Assembly (NCBI RefSeq): GCF_002893095.1
Contig: NZ_PKQQ01000003.1
Coordinates: 124,001-188,000, forward strand
DNA from: Stenotrophomonas sp. VV52
GTDB lineage: Bacteria; Pseudomonadota; Gammaproteobacteria; Xanthomonadales; Xanthomonadaceae
Length of the DNA: 64,000 bases
Reading direction: 5' to 3'
Of this stretch, positions 10,504 through 20,907 are shown in pieces. Position 1 is the stretch's first letter; the number at the start of each line of letters is the position of its first letter. The notes under the pieces are model-generated. The model made no database searches. It was not told the origin of the DNA and saw only the letters and a list, made by a program, of their open reading frames with translations. The translations under genes and the position numbers were made by a program.

Positions 10504-11795
10504 GCGACGCTCTCCATGCGCAGGGCTACGGCGTTTTCGTGCGCATCCAGGCCTTCGGCACGGGCCAGCACGCGCGCGCACTCGCCGATATTCGCAATGC
10601 CCTGCGCAGTGGCGGACTGCACGCTGATCATGTTCTGGAAACTGGCAACGCTGACGCCGCTGTAGGCGCGCGCGGCGCCGGCGGTGGGCAGCACGTGGTT
10701 GGTGCCGCTGCAGTAGTCGCCGAGTGCTTCGGGCGTGTAGTCGCCAAGGAACACCGAGCCTGCGGCCTCGACCTGGGCCAACCAGTCGCGCGGTTCGCGC
10801 AGGGCCAGGATCAGGTGTTCGGGCGCATAGCGGTTGCTGATCTGGAAGGCCTGGACGAGGGAGTCGACCAGGATCAGGCGCGAGGACTGCAGTGCCTGGG
10901 CGGCGATGTCGGCGCGCGACAGCTTCGCCAGCTGCGCCTGTACCTGTGCTTCGACGCGCTCCAGCATGGCGGCATCATCGGTGAGCAGCAGTACCTGCGA
11001 GTCCGGGCCGTGTTCGGCCTGGGAGAGCAGGTCGGCGGCCACGAACGCGGGGTTGGCGCCGGCATCGGCAATCACCAGCACTTCGGAAGGACCGGCGGGC
11101 ATGTCGATGGCGGCGGCGCCGTCCTGTGCGACCTGCTGCTTGGCTTCGGTCACGTAGCTGTTGCCGGGACCGTACAGCTTGTCGCAGGCAGGCACGCTGG
11201 CGGTGCCGTAAGCCATGGCGGCAATGGCCTGGGCGCCGCCGAGCTTGAACACGCGGTGCACGCCGGTCAGGCGCGCGGCGACGAGCACGGCGGGATCGGC
11301 GCTGCCGTCGCGGCGCGGCGGGGTGCACAGCACGACTTCGCGGCATCCGGCAAGCTGTGCGGGAACGCCGAGCATCAGCGCGGTGGACGGCAGCGGCGCG
11401 CTGCCGGCGGGCACATACAGGCCGACCCGGCCAATCGGCCGGACCATGCGTTCGCAGCGCACGCCGGGGGCAGTTTCGACCGCGTAGCCCTGGCTCATGC
11501 CGGCCTTGTGGAACAGGCGGATGCGCTCGGCGGCGTCGATCATGGCCTGGCGCAGTTCGGCCGGCACGGCGCGTTCGGCGGCGGCGAATTCTTCGTCATT
11601 GACTTCGAACGAGGCGGGCGCGACGCCGTCGAAGCGCAGGCTGATTTCGCGCAGGGCGGCGTCGCCGTCTTCGCGTACGGAGGAGATCAGGGCGGCGACC
11701 GATTCACGGGTACGCGCGGCCACGGCCTGTACGGGGCGCTGCAGCGCCTGGGCCTGTTCGGTGGCATCCAGCTGGGACCAGTGCAGACGATTCAT
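10500..11795 (-). CDS. hisD: Histidinol dehydrogenase
   Basis: A 431-residue enzyme for the last two steps, the NAD-dependent oxidation of histidinol to histidine. The signature runs from [15 protein letters not shown] through [12 protein letters not shown], which holds zinc and catalytic residues, to [13 protein letters not shown]. The long open frame upstream is a shadow of hisG. The ATG at 11795 ([11 protein letters not shown]) overlaps the end of hisG by four bases. Confidence 0.97.
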   Translation of the reverse strand: MNRLHWSQLDATEQAQALQRPVQAVAARTRESVAALISSVREDGDAALREISLRFDGVAPASFEVNDEEFAAAERAVPAELRQAMIDAAERIRLFHKAGMSQGYAVETAPGVRCERMVRPIGRVGLYVPAGSAPLPSTALMLGVPAQLAGCREVVLCTPPRRDGSADPAVLVAARLTGVHRVFKLGGAQAIAAMAYGTASVPACDKLYGPGNSYVTEAKQQVAQDGAAAIDMPAGPSEVLVIADAGANPAFVAADLLSQAEHGPDSQVLLLTDDAAMLERVEAQVQAQLAKLSRADIAAQALQSSRLILVDSLVQAFQISNRYAPEHLILALREPRDWLAQVEAAGSVFLGDYTPEALGDYCSGTNHVLPTAGAARAYSGVSVASFQNMISVQSATAQGIANIGECARVLARAEGLDAHENAVALRMESVA

Positions 11796-12703
11796 GCCAG
11801 CGACCGCTCCACGCTCAACACCATCAACCCCTGGGCGCCGGCGCGCTCCAGCTCTTCGAGCCGCTGCCAGGTCAGGGCGCCGTGGCACATGGTCTGCAGG
11901 CGCAGGCGGCCGCCGTCGTCGGGCAGCTGCACGAGCGGGTCGGCGTCGGGCAGCAGGCGGGCCAGGTCGGAGACGCGGTCCTGATCGGCGCGGAACATCA
12001 GCAGCTTGCTGTCCTGCACGTTCACTACGCCGTCGAGGCGGCGCAGCAGCATGGCCATGAGGCCGGCGCGGGCGTCGTCGGGGGTTTTGACTGGTCCGGC
12101 GAGTACGGCTTCGCTTTCGAGCAGGGTTTCGACCGGCTTGAGCTGGTTGGCGGCCAGGGTGGCGCCGCTGGAGACGAGGTCGCAGATGAGGTCGGCGGTG
12201 CCGAGGCGCGGGGCGATTTCCACGGAGCCGGACAGTTCGACGACCTGGGCGTCGACGCCGCGCTCGGCCAGCCAGTCGGCGAGGATGGCGGGGTAGCTGG
12301 TGGCGATGCGTTTGCCGGCGAGCTGCTGGACGCCCTGCCAGTCCCATTCGTCGGGCACGGCGAGCATCAGGCGGCACTGGCCGAAGTTGAGGCCGCGCAG
12401 GGCCTGGTAGGCGTCGGGCAGGCCGATCCGGCGGCGGGCGGCGCCCTGTTCGTCCAGTTCGTTGCGGCCGACGATGCCGAAGTCGCAGACGCCGTCGGCG
12501 ATCAGGCCGGGGATGTCGTCGTCGCGCACGAGCAGGAGGTCGACGGGCAGCGATTCGCCGTAGCAGAAGAGCTTGTCGCGGCTCTGCCGCCAGCTCAGGC
12601 CGCAGGCGGTGAGCAGGCTGCGCGCGGGTTCGGCGAGCCGCCCGCTCTTCTGGATGGCGATACGCAGCCGGTCGCGTGCCGGGGCGGTCTGGGTTGCACT
12701 CAT
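11792..12703 (-). CDS. hisG: ATP phosphoribosyltransferase, long form HisG
   Basis: A 303-residue long-form HisG. The N-terminal catalytic domain shows [13 protein letters not shown] and the PRPP-binding stretch around [14 protein letters not shown]. The C-terminal portion (roughly 225-303) is the ACT-like regulatory domain for histidine feedback. Its presence agrees with the absence of hisZ. It catalyses the committed step of the pathway. The gene begins 11 bases after the TrpR-family gene, which is therefore probably co-transcribed. Confidence 0.96.
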   Translation of the reverse strand: MSATQTAPARDRLRIAIQKSGRLAEPARSLLTACGLSWRQSRDKLFCYGESLPVDLLLVRDDDIPGLIADGVCDFGIVGRNELDEQGAARRRIGLPDAYQALRGLNFGQCRLMLAVPDEWDWQGVQQLAGKRIATSYPAILADWLAERGVDAQVVELSGSVEIAPRLGTADLICDLVSSGATLAANQLKPVETLLESEAVLAGPVKTPDDARAGLMAMLLRRLDGVVNVQDSKLLMFRADQDRVSDLARLLPDADPLVQLPDDGGRLRLQTMCHGALTWQRLEELERAGAQGLMVLSVERSLA

Positions 12704-12714
12704 GGGGGAGGTCT

Positions 12715-13041
12715 CTACTCGGATTCGGGGGACGCGGGCGTGGCGGTCGCGGCAATGGCGGCGGCATAGCCGCCGTGGCCATGGTCCAGCGAGCGCGCCA
12801 CGCGCCCGGTGGTGGTCACGCTGACACCGGTCAATTCATGGATTTCGCGATACGGCACGCCCTGCCGGAGCAGCGGCACCACCTTCCACCGATCAGACAG
12901 GGCCTCCAGCTCGGCAGGAGTGCACAGGTCACGCAGGAAGGCAGTCACCTGCGCCTCGCTGTCCAGCCCGGCAAACGCCGCAGCGAGGCAGGCCAGATCG
13001 GCCTGAGTGTCTTTTTCACGGGGGACTGGGCGGATTTTCAT
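12715..13041 (-). CDS. TrpR/YerC-family repressor heading the histidine operon
   Basis: A 108-residue protein. The core [47 protein letters not shown] is the TrpR/YerC fold, with the helix-turn-helix in [13 protein letters not shown] (this run is broken here only by the surrounding text; key residues are the ELEALSDR helix and VSVTT). The frame stays open to 13095, but the ATG at 13041 is preferred because a perfect inverted repeat lies immediately upstream at 13048-13071. As far as I recall, TrpR-family regulators of histidine genes have been predicted in Xanthomonadales. Function as a histidine-responsive autorepressor is inferred from position. Confidence 0.85.
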   Translation of the reverse strand: MKIRPVPREKDTQADLACLAAAFAGLDSEAQVTAFLRDLCTPAELEALSDRWKVVPLLRQGVPYREIHELTGVSVTTTGRVARSLDHGHGGYAAAIAATATPASPESE

Positions 13042-13047
13042 CGTATC

Positions 13048-13071
13048 AATGTAATAGCGTGCTATTACATT
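13048..13071 (-). promoter_or_regulatory. Perfect inverted repeat, candidate operator of the his operon
   Basis: The arms AATGTAATAGC and GCTATTACATT are exact reverse complements separated by two bases. On the minus strand a possible -35 (TTGCGC) precedes the repeat, and a -10-like TATTAC lies inside it at 13056-13051. A repressor bound here would block transcription. No Shine-Dalgarno sequence is visible before the ATG at 13041, and the predicted start point is only a few bases from it, so the first mRNA may be leaderless. Confidence 0.75.
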
Positions 13072-13116
13072 AGCGCAAATTGCGCCGGAAGCCAAATTCT
13101 GGATTCGACAGTTCAG

Positions 13117-13160
13117 GTAGAGCCTGGATCCAGCCCGGTAGAGCCGGGCCCTGCCCGGCT
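13117..13160 (+). repeat. SMAG-type GTAG-headed palindromes, tandem pair
   Basis: Two adjacent GTAG-headed palindromes. The first (from 13117) has the core CCTGGATCCAG. The second (13138-13160) has the core AGCCGGGCCCTGCCCGGCT. The GTAG head and 20-25 base palindrome match the REP elements described in Stenotrophomonas maltophilia. Confidence 0.75.
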
Positions 13161-13223
13161 GCTGTTGGATTCAGGCGAACAGCTCGCGGGTGCGCGGTTT
13201 CCCTGGTCAGGGCCGTCGGGTGC

Positions 13224-13300
13224 GGGTTTGTGGGGGACGCTGCAAGTACGTCCATGTAAGCTCATCGCCGCATCCATGCGGCTCGTGCCCCCTCAAACCC
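13224..13300. repeat. Long imperfect stem-loop with an inner hairpin
   Basis: Arms GGGTTTGTGGGGG (13224-13236) and CCCCCTCAAACCC (13288-13300) pair with one mismatch. They enclose an inner hairpin, GCCGCAT / ATGCGGC (13267-13273 and 13276-13282). There is no credible ORF. It resembles the larger element at 13400-13514 in layout. Confidence 0.6.
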
Positions 13301-13346
13301 ACCCCCGCCGACCCTCCGACAGTGGCAGGTGAGTCACCGAAAAGCG

Positions 13347-13369
13347 GTAGAGCCGGGCCTTGCCCGGCT
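13347..13369 (+). repeat. SMAG-type GTAG-headed palindrome
   Basis: GTAG followed by the palindrome AGCCGGGCCTTGCCCGGCT, nearly identical to the copy at 13138-13160. Confidence 0.75.
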
Positions 13370-13399
13370 GCTCTTCCTCACCGCACACGACCATGGATG

Positions 13400-13514
13400 G
13401 GGGCGGCCGCCGGGTAGCCCCCGGAGGGACGCTAGAAAACATGGATGTTTTCTAGCAGCCCCCATGGATGGGTTCACGGCGTGTCCCGGAGCGGGGCTGC
13501 CCGGCGGCCGCCCC
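13400..13514. repeat. Large inverted-repeat element with 22-bp arms and internal hairpin
   Basis: Arms at 13400-13421 and 13493-13514 are reverse complements over 22 bases except for one position, which can still pair as G-U. An inner hairpin, GCTAGAAAAC / GTTTTCTAGC (13431-13440 and 13447-13456, loop ATGGAT), sits in the middle. The sequence CCATGGATGG occurs just outside the left arm (13391) and again inside (near 13462). No ORF explains it. It may be a non-autonomous mobile repeat or a structured RNA; the sequence alone does not decide. Confidence 0.65.
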
Positions 13515-13550
13515 TGCACGTATGAACTGAAACGCTGCTCTAAGCGCCAG

Positions 13551-13582
13551 AAACAACAACGGCACCCAAAGGTGCCGTCGTT
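13551..13582 (-). terminator. Rho-independent terminator of hisS
   Basis: On the minus strand a stem with the core GGCACC / GGTGCC, extended on both sides with one mismatch, has a four-base loop and is followed by a T-rich tract (GTTGTTGTTTC). It lies 24 bases beyond the hisS stop codon. Confidence 0.75.
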
Positions 13583-13605
13583 CAACAAACTTCAATCAAA
13601 ACCCA

Positions 13606-15003
13606 TCACGCCATAGCGCGGGTCTGCTCCAACTCCACCTGCAAGGCACTGGCGAGCTCATCGCGGGCGACTTCGAACTGCTGCTCGCGCAACAGGTCTT
13701 TCACTGCCACCACGCCGCGTGCCAGCTCGTCTTCGCCGGCCAGCACCACGAAACGGATGCCCGCCTTGGCCGCGTACTGGAACTGCTTGCCGATCTTCTT
13801 CGGCTCCATCTGCACTTCCGCGTTGATGCCGCCCGCGCGCAGGCGGCGTGCGATGTCCAGCGAATCAGACAGGCCGTTGTCGTCCATCAACGCCACCAGC
13901 GCATGCACGCTGCTGTCTTCGATGCCGGCAATCAGGCCTGCCTCGCGCAGCTGCCAGAACAGACGGGTCAGCCCGATCGAAATGCCCACGCCCGGCAGCT
14001 TCGACTTGCTGTAGTGGCTGGCCAGGTCCTCGTAACGGCCGCCCGAACAGATCGAACCGATCTGCGGGTGGTCGGTCAGCGTGGTTTCGTACACCGTGCC
14101 GGTGTAGTAATCCAGGCCGCGGGCAATCGAGAAGTTCAGGCAGTACGCCGTTTCCGGTACGCCCAGCGCCTTCACCAGCTGCAGCACCTCGCGCAGCTCG
14201 GCCACACCCAGCTGCAGCGTTTCGCTCGCGTTACCGTCGGCCACCAGCGCGTCCAGCTGCGCCAGCGCATCGGCGTGGCTGCTCGAACGCACCGCCACGA
14301 ACGCCAGGATGCGGTCCACCTGTTCGGCCGGAATCGCAAAGCCTTCACCGGTCAGCGTTTCGCGCACGTAGTCCGGACCGCGCTTGTCCAGCTTGTCGAC
14401 CTCGCGCAGCACCGCCATCTGGCGCTCGCCGTCGGCCACGCCCAGGCTCTCGAAGAAACCGCGCATCAACTTGCGGTTGTTCAGCTGCACCGAAAAATCA
14501 CCGATGCGCAGTTCCGAGAATACCGCGTGGATTACCGCCAGCACTTCCGCGTCATAGCGCGTGCTCAGGCCGTCCTTGCCGATCACGTCGATGTCGCACT
14601 GGTAGAACTCGCGGAAACGGCCGCGCTGCGCGCGCTCGCCACGGTACACCCGCTGCATCTGGTAACGGCGGAACGGGAAGGTCAGGTCGTGCTCGTGCTC
14701 GGCCACGTAGCGCGCGAGCGGCACCGTCAGGTCGAAGCGCAGCGCAAGTTCCGGCAGGCTCTTGTCGCCCGCCTCGGCCGCATTGGCCAGCGCACCGGTG
14801 GACTGCACGAAATACACCTGGCGTTCGGTCTCGCCGCCGGACTTGGTCAGCAGCACGTCCGACAGCTCGAACACCGGCGTTTCCACCGGCAGGAACCCGA
14901 ACCGCTCGTAATTGCGGCGGATGACGTCCAGCATGCGCTGGAACGCGATCTGCTCGCGCGGCAGCAATTCCATGATGCCGGGCGGCGTACGGGGCTTGAT
15001 CAC
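13606..15003 (-). CDS. hisS: Histidyl-tRNA synthetase
   Basis: A 465-residue class II aminoacyl-tRNA synthetase. Motif 2 is [24 protein letters not shown]. Histidine-binding motifs include [11 protein letters not shown] and the glycine-rich CSGGRYEDL. An anticodon-binding domain occupies the C-terminus. The start is GTG at 15003, with AGGAG seven bases upstream; the longer open frame has no such support. In many gammaproteobacteria hisS lies beside yfgM-bamB-der. Here it sits next to the histidine biosynthesis operon instead. Confidence 0.95.
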   Translation of the reverse strand: MIKPRTPPGIMELLPREQIAFQRMLDVIRRNYERFGFLPVETPVFELSDVLLTKSGGETERQVYFVQSTGALANAAEAGDKSLPELALRFDLTVPLARYVAEHEHDLTFPFRRYQMQRVYRGERAQRGRFREFYQCDIDVIGKDGLSTRYDAEVLAVIHAVFSELRIGDFSVQLNNRKLMRGFFESLGVADGERQMAVLREVDKLDKRGPDYVRETLTGEGFAIPAEQVDRILAFVAVRSSSHADALAQLDALVADGNASETLQLGVAELREVLQLVKALGVPETAYCLNFSIARGLDYYTGTVYETTLTDHPQIGSICSGGRYEDLASHYSKSKLPGVGISIGLTRLFWQLREAGLIAGIEDSSVHALVALMDDNGLSDSLDIARRLRAGGINAEVQMEPKKIGKQFQYAAKAGIRFVVLAGEDELARGVVAVKDLLREQQFEVARDELASALQVELEQTRAMA

Positions 15004-15110
15004 TTGCGGACTCCTGCGGAACGTGGGGATGTTCGAGCTGCATATTCTAGCCGCAGCCGGGCCGGGCGCCGCATGACGTATCATGGACAGGCCCCGCTTC
15101 CAGGTTCGAC

Positions 15111-15860
15111 ATGACCCGGCCCCACTCCGGAACCGCCGTTGCCACCGTAGACGACCCCGCCCCGGGCTGCTCCGCCCTGCGCGACTGCCTGCACTGCTCG
15201 GTGCGCCATCTGGCCGTGTGTTCAGCCTTGTCGCCGGACGAAGTCCAGGCGCTGGAACGGGTCACCGTCTCGCAGGCACTGCCGCTGGGCGCCACCCTGG
15301 CCCGCGCCGGCGAACCGCGCCAACATGTCTATACCTTGACCGGCGGCGCCCTGCGCCTGGTCCGCACCCTCGCCGATGGCCGCCGCCAGATCAGCGGTTT
15401 CGTGCTGCCCGGCGACTACCTGGGCCTGACCGGCAGCGACCACCACCGGTATGACATCGAGGCCATTGCCGACAGCCGGGTCTGCCGCGTCGCCCTGCCG
15501 CAGATGAAGGACCTGCGTGCGCGGTACCCGCACCTGGAGCGCAAGCTGCTCCAGCGCGCCTGCCAGGCGCTGGATGACGCCGCCGATGCCGCGCTGGCCC
15601 TGGCGCGCCTGCAACCGGCCGAAAAGCTCGCCGACTTCCTGCTGCGCCTGGCTGCCCGCGAAGCCCGCCTGGGCGATCCCGGCCTGCGCGTGACCCTGCC
15701 GATGGGCCGCAGCGACATCGCCGACCACCTCGGCCTGACCATGGAAACGGTCAGCCGCACCTTCACCAAGCTGCGCCAGCAGGGCCTGATCGCCCTGCCC
15801 CACCTCAACACCGTCGAGATCCTGGACGAAGCAGGCTTGCGCGATCTTTGCGGCGCATAG
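15111..15860 (+). CDS. FNR/ANR-type oxygen-sensing transcriptional regulator
   Basis: A 249-residue CRP/FNR protein. Cysteines at 20, 26, 29 and 37, plus C125 in DSRVCRVAL, supply the ligands expected for an oxygen-labile [4Fe-4S] cluster. A cyclic-nucleotide-binding-like beta-roll spans about 40-150. The helix-turn-helix at 200-230 has the recognition sequence ETVSR, the E-xx-SR signature that reads the FNR box TTGAT. It would activate genes for low-oxygen growth. It is transcribed away from hisS. Confidence 0.88.
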   Translation: MTRPHSGTAVATVDDPAPGCSALRDCLHCSVRHLAVCSALSPDEVQALERVTVSQALPLGATLARAGEPRQHVYTLTGGALRLVRTLADGRRQISGFVLPGDYLGLTGSDHHRYDIEAIADSRVCRVALPQMKDLRARYPHLERKLLQRACQALDDAADAALALARLQPAEKLADFLLRLAAREARLGDPGLRVTLPMGRSDIADHLGLTMETVSRTFTKLRQQGLIALPHLNTVEILDEAGLRDLCGA

Positions 15861-15926
15861 CACCCGCCGGGCGCTGTGAAACCCATTGCTGACGTATCCG
15901 GGCATACGGTCGTTACGTAACAATTC

Positions 15927-15950
15927 GTAGGTCCGGCCGCTGGCCGGACA
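15927..15950 (+). repeat. SMAG-type GTAG-headed palindrome
   Basis: GTAG followed by GTCCGGCC GCT GGCCGGAC, an 8-bp stem with a three-base loop. It lies between the convergent fnr-like gene and thrC, where it could also act as a bidirectional transcription barrier. Confidence 0.7.
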
Positions 15951-16016
15951 CCGCGCGCAGCGCGGCTCGAGCGTCCGAAACCGCACTTGCATCGCTCACA
16001 TTCAACTCTCCGGCGT

Positions 16017-17309
16017 TTAGACGTTCCGGAGCCGCTCGCGCAACGCCGCGTAATGCGGCGCGCACGGTTCCGCATGCGCAGGACGCTTCAGCAGATCCGC
16101 CAACGCAGGCGGCACCTCGATGCTGTGACCAATCAGCGGCTCCACCACCGACTCGAACTTGGCTGGATGCGCGGTGGCCGCCACCGCCCAATCACCCTGC
16201 ACGCCTTCCGCACGCAGCTGTTCGAGCAGCTTCACCGCCGTCGCCGTGTGCGGGCAGAACACCTCGCCTGCCGATGCGTAACGGCGCGCGATCACCTCGC
16301 GGATCTCCGCATCATTCACCGATGCGGTACGGAACCCGGCACGCAACGCTTCATCGTCCTCCTGATACAACCAACGCAGCCGCTCGAAATTACTCGGCGC
16401 ACCGACGTCCATCGCATTGGCCAGGGTGGCCACACTGTCCTGCGGACGATACGCCTGACCCTCGAAGAACCGGGGCAGCACGTCATTGGCATTGGTCGCC
16501 AACGCGATCTGCCCCAGCGGCAGGCCCATGGATCGCGCCAGCACCGCCGCCATCGCATTGCCCAGGTTGCCGGTCGGCACCACCAGGTTCAGGACCTCGC
16601 CGGTGGCGGCGTGATGGCCCAGCGCCGCATGCGCGTAGTAACTCATCTGCGGCAGCCAGCGGCCCAGGCTGATGCTGTTGGCCGAACTCAGCGGTACCTG
16701 CGCCTGCAGTTCGCGGTCGCCCAATGCCTGCTTCACCATCGCCTGGCAGTCGTCGAACGACCCGGCCACGCGCAGTGCCTGGATGTTGTCGCCGAAGCAG
16801 CCCAGCTGGTGCGCCTGGCGGGGCGAGACGCGCCCGTCCGGGTACAGCACCACCACCCGGATGCCGGGCTGCTGGTGGAACGCGGCGGCCACCGCGGCGC
16901 CGGTGTCGCCCGAGGTCGCGACCACGATGGTCAGTTCCTGCGCCCGGTCGCGCTGCAGCTGCGCCAGGCTGGCGGCGAGGAAGCGCGCACCGAAATCCTT
17001 GAACGCCGCCGTGGGCCCGTGGAAGAGCTCCAGCACATGGTCGCCCGGGGTGGACAGCGCCCGCAGCGGTGCCGGGAAGTTGAACGCTTCCTCGCACAAC
17101 GCACCCAGCTGCGGTGCCAGCGCATCGCCGGCAAAGAACGGCGCCAGCACGGCCTCGGCATCACGCGCCAGGCTGCCCTGCTCATGCCAACGCTGCGGCT
17201 GCGGACGCTGTTCGGGTACATGCAGCCCACCGTCGGGCGCCAGACCGGACGCAATCGCCGCACTGAGGGTGGCGGCCGGTGCCGCGTGTCGGGTGGAAAC
17301 AAAATGCAT
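16017..17309 (-). CDS. thrC: Threonine synthase
   Basis: A 430-residue PLP enzyme. The PLP lysine lies in HGPTAAFKDFGARFL. VVATSGDTGAAVAAAF is the phosphate-binding region, and LVVPTGNLGNAMAA follows. It converts O-phosphohomoserine to threonine. The ATG at 17309 (MHFVSTRHAAP) has AGGA six bases upstream and is preferred to the longer open frame. It lies 32 bases after thrB as the last gene of the operon. Confidence 0.96.
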   Translation of the reverse strand: MHFVSTRHAAPAATLSAAIASGLAPDGGLHVPEQRPQPQRWHEQGSLARDAEAVLAPFFAGDALAPQLGALCEEAFNFPAPLRALSTPGDHVLELFHGPTAAFKDFGARFLAASLAQLQRDRAQELTIVVATSGDTGAAVAAAFHQQPGIRVVVLYPDGRVSPRQAHQLGCFGDNIQALRVAGSFDDCQAMVKQALGDRELQAQVPLSSANSISLGRWLPQMSYYAHAALGHHAATGEVLNLVVPTGNLGNAMAAVLARSMGLPLGQIALATNANDVLPRFFEGQAYRPQDSVATLANAMDVGAPSNFERLRWLYQEDDEALRAGFRTASVNDAEIREVIARRYASAGEVFCPHTATAVKLLEQLRAEGVQGDWAVAATAHPAKFESVVEPLIGHSIEVPPALADLLKRPAHAEPCAPHYAALRERLRNV

Positions 17310-17341
17310 GGAAGGTCCTGAAAAGAGTAAGGAAGCCGCGC

Positions 17342-18274
17342 TCACAACAGGCAGGCGCCGGGCGCGTTCAACGGAGAAACCCAGGCCTGGCTGTCGAACC
17401 CCGCGTCGGCAAATGCGCCCTGCACCGCCGCCTGCGCCGCCCGTGCCGCCGCTTCGCTGTCAAACCAGGCAAACACGCTCGGCCCGGCACCGGAGATGCT
17501 GGCGCCCAGCGCACCGGCGGCCAGCGCCGCGTCGCGGGCGGCCGCGAAGCCCACGATCAACCCGGCGCGGCGCGGTTCCACCAGCACGTCGCGCAGGCCG
17601 GCGCGGACCAGGTCCGCGTCGCCCCGGAAGCACCCGCTGAGCACCAGCGCGAGGTTCGCGCTCTGCGCGACGAACTCCGGCAACGCGTAGCTACCCTGCA
17701 GCGCGGCGCGCGCACGGCGGGTTTCCAGTACCGCGTCCGGATGCACCAGTAGGCTGTGCCAGTGCGCGGGCACCGGAATCGGCACGAGCCGGTCGGCCGT
17801 ACTCAGCACCAGCCCGCCCAGCAGCATCGGCCCCAGGTTGTCGCCGTGCCGGCCGCCGCTGGCCACCGCTTCGCCGGTCAACGCGAACGGGTACAGCGCC
17901 TCACGCGAAAGCGGCGCGTCCAACAGCGCATTGGCCGCCACCAGCGCGGCCACGCACGACGCCGCCGATCCGCCCATGCCCGAACCCAGTGCGATGCCCT
18001 TGTCGATTTCAAGCTCGAAGCCGAAGGGCAGCGCAAGCGCATCGCACAGTGCCAACAGCGCCGCACCCGCCGTGTTCTCGGCCGCTTCCAACGGCAGGTC
18101 CACGGTGGTGCCACGGATCGCGAGGATGCGTACGCCCGGTGCCTGCGTGCGGCGCACCGTCACCGTATCGCCCACCCCAGCGATGACATGGCCGAGGATG
18201 TCGAAGCCCACCGCGACGTTGCCCACCGAGGCCGGCGAGAACGCACGCGCCTGCCCTTGCACTGCATCGCTCAC
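17342..18274 (-). CDS. thrB: Homoserine kinase
   Basis: A 310-residue GHMP kinase. The ATP-binding loop [19 protein letters not shown] contains the PxxxGLGSS-type signature. [12 protein letters not shown] is the N-terminal motif, and [13 protein letters not shown] is motif 3. It phosphorylates homoserine. Its start overlaps the thrA stop by four bases. Confidence 0.96.
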   Translation of the reverse strand: MSDAVQGQARAFSPASVGNVAVGFDILGHVIAGVGDTVTVRRTQAPGVRILAIRGTTVDLPLEAAENTAGAALLALCDALALPFGFELEIDKGIALGSGMGGSAASCVAALVAANALLDAPLSREALYPFALTGEAVASGGRHGDNLGPMLLGGLVLSTADRLVPIPVPAHWHSLLVHPDAVLETRRARAALQGSYALPEFVAQSANLALVLSGCFRGDADLVRAGLRDVLVEPRRAGLIVGFAAARDAALAAGALGASISGAGPSVFAWFDSEAAARAAQAAVQGAFADAGFDSQAWVSPLNAPGACLL

Positions 18275-20793
18275 AGGCGCGCTCCTTCACCGGCGGCGAC
18301 CCGCAGCACGTCGGCAAACACACCGGCGGCAGTGACCTCCGGACCGGCGCCCGGCCCCTGCACCACCAGCGGGTTCTCGCAGTAACGGCGCGTGGTGAAT
18401 TGCACCACGTTGTCGGTCAAACGCAGGTTGGCGAAGGCGTGGTCGGCCGGCAGCTCGACCAGTCCCACCTGCGCGGCATCGGCCGACAGGCGCGCCACGT
18501 AACGCAGCACCGCACCGCGTGCGCGCGCCCCGGAAAGACGCTCGGCAAACACCGCATCCACCGAATCCAGCCCCGCCATGAAGCCGTCCACGCTGCCCGC
18601 GCGCAGCGCTTCGGGCACCAGGCTTTCCACCGTGACCTGTTCCAGGCTCAGCTCGCGCCCCGCTTCACGCGCCAGGATCACCAGCTTGCGCGCAACGTCC
18701 ACGCCGGACAGGTCATCGCGCGGATCCGGCTCGGTGTAGCCCATGCCGCGCGCCTGCGCGACCAGTTCGGAGAACGGCACCTGGCCGTCGTACTTGTTGA
18801 ACAGCCAGGCCAGCGTGCCGGAGAAGATGCCATCGATGGCGAGTAGCTCATCGCCGGTGTCGACCAGGTCGCGCAGCGTGGTGATCACCGGCAAGCCGGC
18901 GCCCACCGTCGCCTCATAGCGGAAGCGTGCACCGCTGGCCGCCGCCGCGTCGCGGATGGCGTGGTAGCGAGGCAGCGGACCGGCGCCGGCCTGTTTGTTC
19001 GGCGTCACCACATGGATGCCCGCCTGCAGCCAGCCGGCATAGCGGTCGGCCACATCAGCGCTGCCGCTGCAGTCGATGATCAACGCGTGCGGCAGGTGCG
19101 CCGACAGCAGATGGTCGGTGAACTCGTCGAGATCGGTCGCCTGCGCCTCGCCGGCCAGGGCAGCGCGCCAGTCGCCGGACACGCCGCGCGCATCCAGCCG
19201 CATGCGGCTGCGCGAGGCCACTGCACGCAGCCGCAGGTCGACGTTGGCACGGGTCAGCAGCGTGGGTTGCGCGGCCAGCAACTGGTCCAGCAGCGCTGCG
19301 CCTACATTGCCAGGACCGATCACGCCCACCGAGAACGTCTGCGGCGACAGCCAGAATCCAGCGTGCGCGGCACGCAGCGCCTTGGTCGCATGGCGGCTGT
19401 CCACCGCCACCGAAATGTTGCGTTCGGACGAACCCTGCGCGATCGCCAGGATGTTCACCTGCGCGCGCCCCAGCGACTCGAACAGGCGCGCGGCCACGCC
19501 GGGCTGCCCGGCCATGCCGTCGCCCACCGCGGCCAGCACGCTGACGTTGTCGGTGAGCTGCACGCGCTGCACCTGGCCCAGGCTCAGTTCATGCGCGAAG
19601 GCGTGCAGCAATGCATCGCGCGCCCGCTGCGCTTCGGCCTGGCGCACCACGCAGCAGATCGAATGCTCCGATGAGCCCTGCGAGATCATCACCACCGACA
19701 CATGCGCGTTGCGCAGCGCCGCGAACACGCGTTCGGCCGTGCCCGGCACGCCGATCAGACCGGTGCCTTCCAGGTTGAGCAGGGCCAGGTCGGCGCTGAG
19801 GGTCAGCCCCTTGATCGGGCCCGAGGGGGTGCGTTCGGCGGTGATGCGGGTGCCGGGATGGTCGGGGTGGAAGGTGTTGCGGATGATGATGGGCAGTCCG
19901 CGCTCGATCGCCGGCGACATGGTCTGCGGGTGCACCACCTTGGCGCCGAAGTAGGCCAGCTCGCAGGCTTCGTCGTAGCTCAGCGCTTCCAGCTGCACCG
20001 CTTCGGGCACCACGCGCGGATCGGCCGAGAGCACGCCGTCCACGTCGGTCCAGATATGCAGTTCGTCGGCATTGAACAGGGCGGCGAAGATCGCGCCGGA
20101 GTAGTCGCTGCCGTTGCGCCCCAGCGTGGTCACGCGGTCGCGACGGTCGCGCGCCACGAAGCCGGTCGCCACCACGCGCGCTGCGCTGTTGGCCTCGCGC
20201 CAGCGCGCCAGCCGCTGCGCGCTCTGCACCCAGTCCACGTCCACGCCGAGTTCGCCACGGTCTACCACCAGCACTTCGCGCGCGTCCAGCACCGCGCAGT
20301 CCTCGCCGATGCTGCGCAGGTAGTGGCCCAGCAGATGCGCGGAATAGACCTCGCCCAGGCCCTGCACGCGGTCGAGTACTTCGGCCGGCAGCTCCCCGAT
20401 CACCGCCAGCGCACCGAGCACTTCGGCCAGGTGATCGAAACGCGCATCCAGCCATTCCACGGTCTCGCCGGCATGTTCGCCGAGCAGCGCCACCGCCGCG
20501 CCCCGGTGGCGTGCACGCAGGTCGTGCCAGTCGTCGCGCCACTGTGGAGCATTGTCCGCAGCCGCGCCGGCCAGTGCGATCAGCGCGTCGGTGACGCCTT
20601 TCATCGCAGAAACGACGGTGACCTGCATCGCTTCATCGCGCGCAAGCAGCAACTGCGCCACGTGGCGGTAACGGTCGGCGTCGGCCACGGAAGTGCCGCC
20701 GAACTTGTGCACCACGGTGGCGGTGGCGGCCTGCAGCGGAGAGGACGGTGCTGGCGATGCAGCGGCATCGGGTGAAGCGGCGACGATGGACAT
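18271..20793 (-). CDS. thrA: Bifunctional aspartokinase / homoserine dehydrogenase I
   Basis: An 840-residue fusion. The aspartokinase part begins with [20 protein letters not shown] and contains [12 protein letters not shown]. Two ACT regulatory domains occupy the middle ([16 protein letters not shown] and [14 protein letters not shown]). The homoserine dehydrogenase begins near residue 465 with [18 protein letters not shown]. It catalyses steps 1 and 3 of the threonine branch and is normally feedback-inhibited by threonine. The start at 20793 (MSIVAAS) has GAGG upstream; the longer frame would run into the leader structure. Confidence 0.96.
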   Translation of the reverse strand: MSIVAASPDAAASPAPSSPLQAATATVVHKFGGTSVADADRYRHVAQLLLARDEAMQVTVVSAMKGVTDALIALAGAAADNAPQWRDDWHDLRARHRGAAVALLGEHAGETVEWLDARFDHLAEVLGALAVIGELPAEVLDRVQGLGEVYSAHLLGHYLRSIGEDCAVLDAREVLVVDRGELGVDVDWVQSAQRLARWREANSAARVVATGFVARDRRDRVTTLGRNGSDYSGAIFAALFNADELHIWTDVDGVLSADPRVVPEAVQLEALSYDEACELAYFGAKVVHPQTMSPAIERGLPIIIRNTFHPDHPGTRITAERTPSGPIKGLTLSADLALLNLEGTGLIGVPGTAERVFAALRNAHVSVVMISQGSSEHSICCVVRQAEAQRARDALLHAFAHELSLGQVQRVQLTDNVSVLAAVGDGMAGQPGVAARLFESLGRAQVNILAIAQGSSERNISVAVDSRHATKALRAAHAGFWLSPQTFSVGVIGPGNVGAALLDQLLAAQPTLLTRANVDLRLRAVASRSRMRLDARGVSGDWRAALAGEAQATDLDEFTDHLLSAHLPHALIIDCSGSADVADRYAGWLQAGIHVVTPNKQAGAGPLPRYHAIRDAAAASGARFRYEATVGAGLPVITTLRDLVDTGDELLAIDGIFSGTLAWLFNKYDGQVPFSELVAQARGMGYTEPDPRDDLSGVDVARKLVILAREAGRELSLEQVTVESLVPEALRAGSVDGFMAGLDSVDAVFAERLSGARARGAVLRYVARLSADAAQVGLVELPADHAFANLRLTDNVVQFTTRRYCENPLVVQGPGAGPEVTAAGVFADVLRVAAGEGARL

Positions 20794-20839
20794 GCTGACC
20801 TCGATTCGAGGCCCCGCGTCATTCAGGCTGAAGGAGAGT

Positions 20840-20907
20840 CCCCGCAACCTGGTCTGGTGCGGGGCCGTTGTGTTCGGAAATTACGCGAAGACGACGGGCC
20901 GCACCAG
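20840..20907 (-). promoter_or_regulatory. Attenuator-like alternative RNA hairpins before thrA
   Basis: On the minus strand three segments can pair in two ways. CTGGTGCGG near the end of the leader coding sequence (20907-20899) is complementary to CCGCACCAG (20862-20854). The overlapping CCCCGCA (20864-20858) can instead pair with TGCGGGG (20846-20840). The first pairing would be the antiterminator and the second the terminator. The second is not followed by a T run, so termination may be Rho-assisted, or the mechanism may differ from the E. coli one. Confidence 0.65.

Noticed and set aside
10500..12782. 760-residue reading of the hisD frame
   Set aside because: The N-terminal 330 residues are an Arg/Pro-rich shadow of hisG; the true start is the ATG overlapping the hisG stop.
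13117..13514. Possible CRISPR array in the repeat-rich region
   Set aside because: The repeats are palindromes of different types with irregular spacing and no uniform spacers; no cas gene is present.
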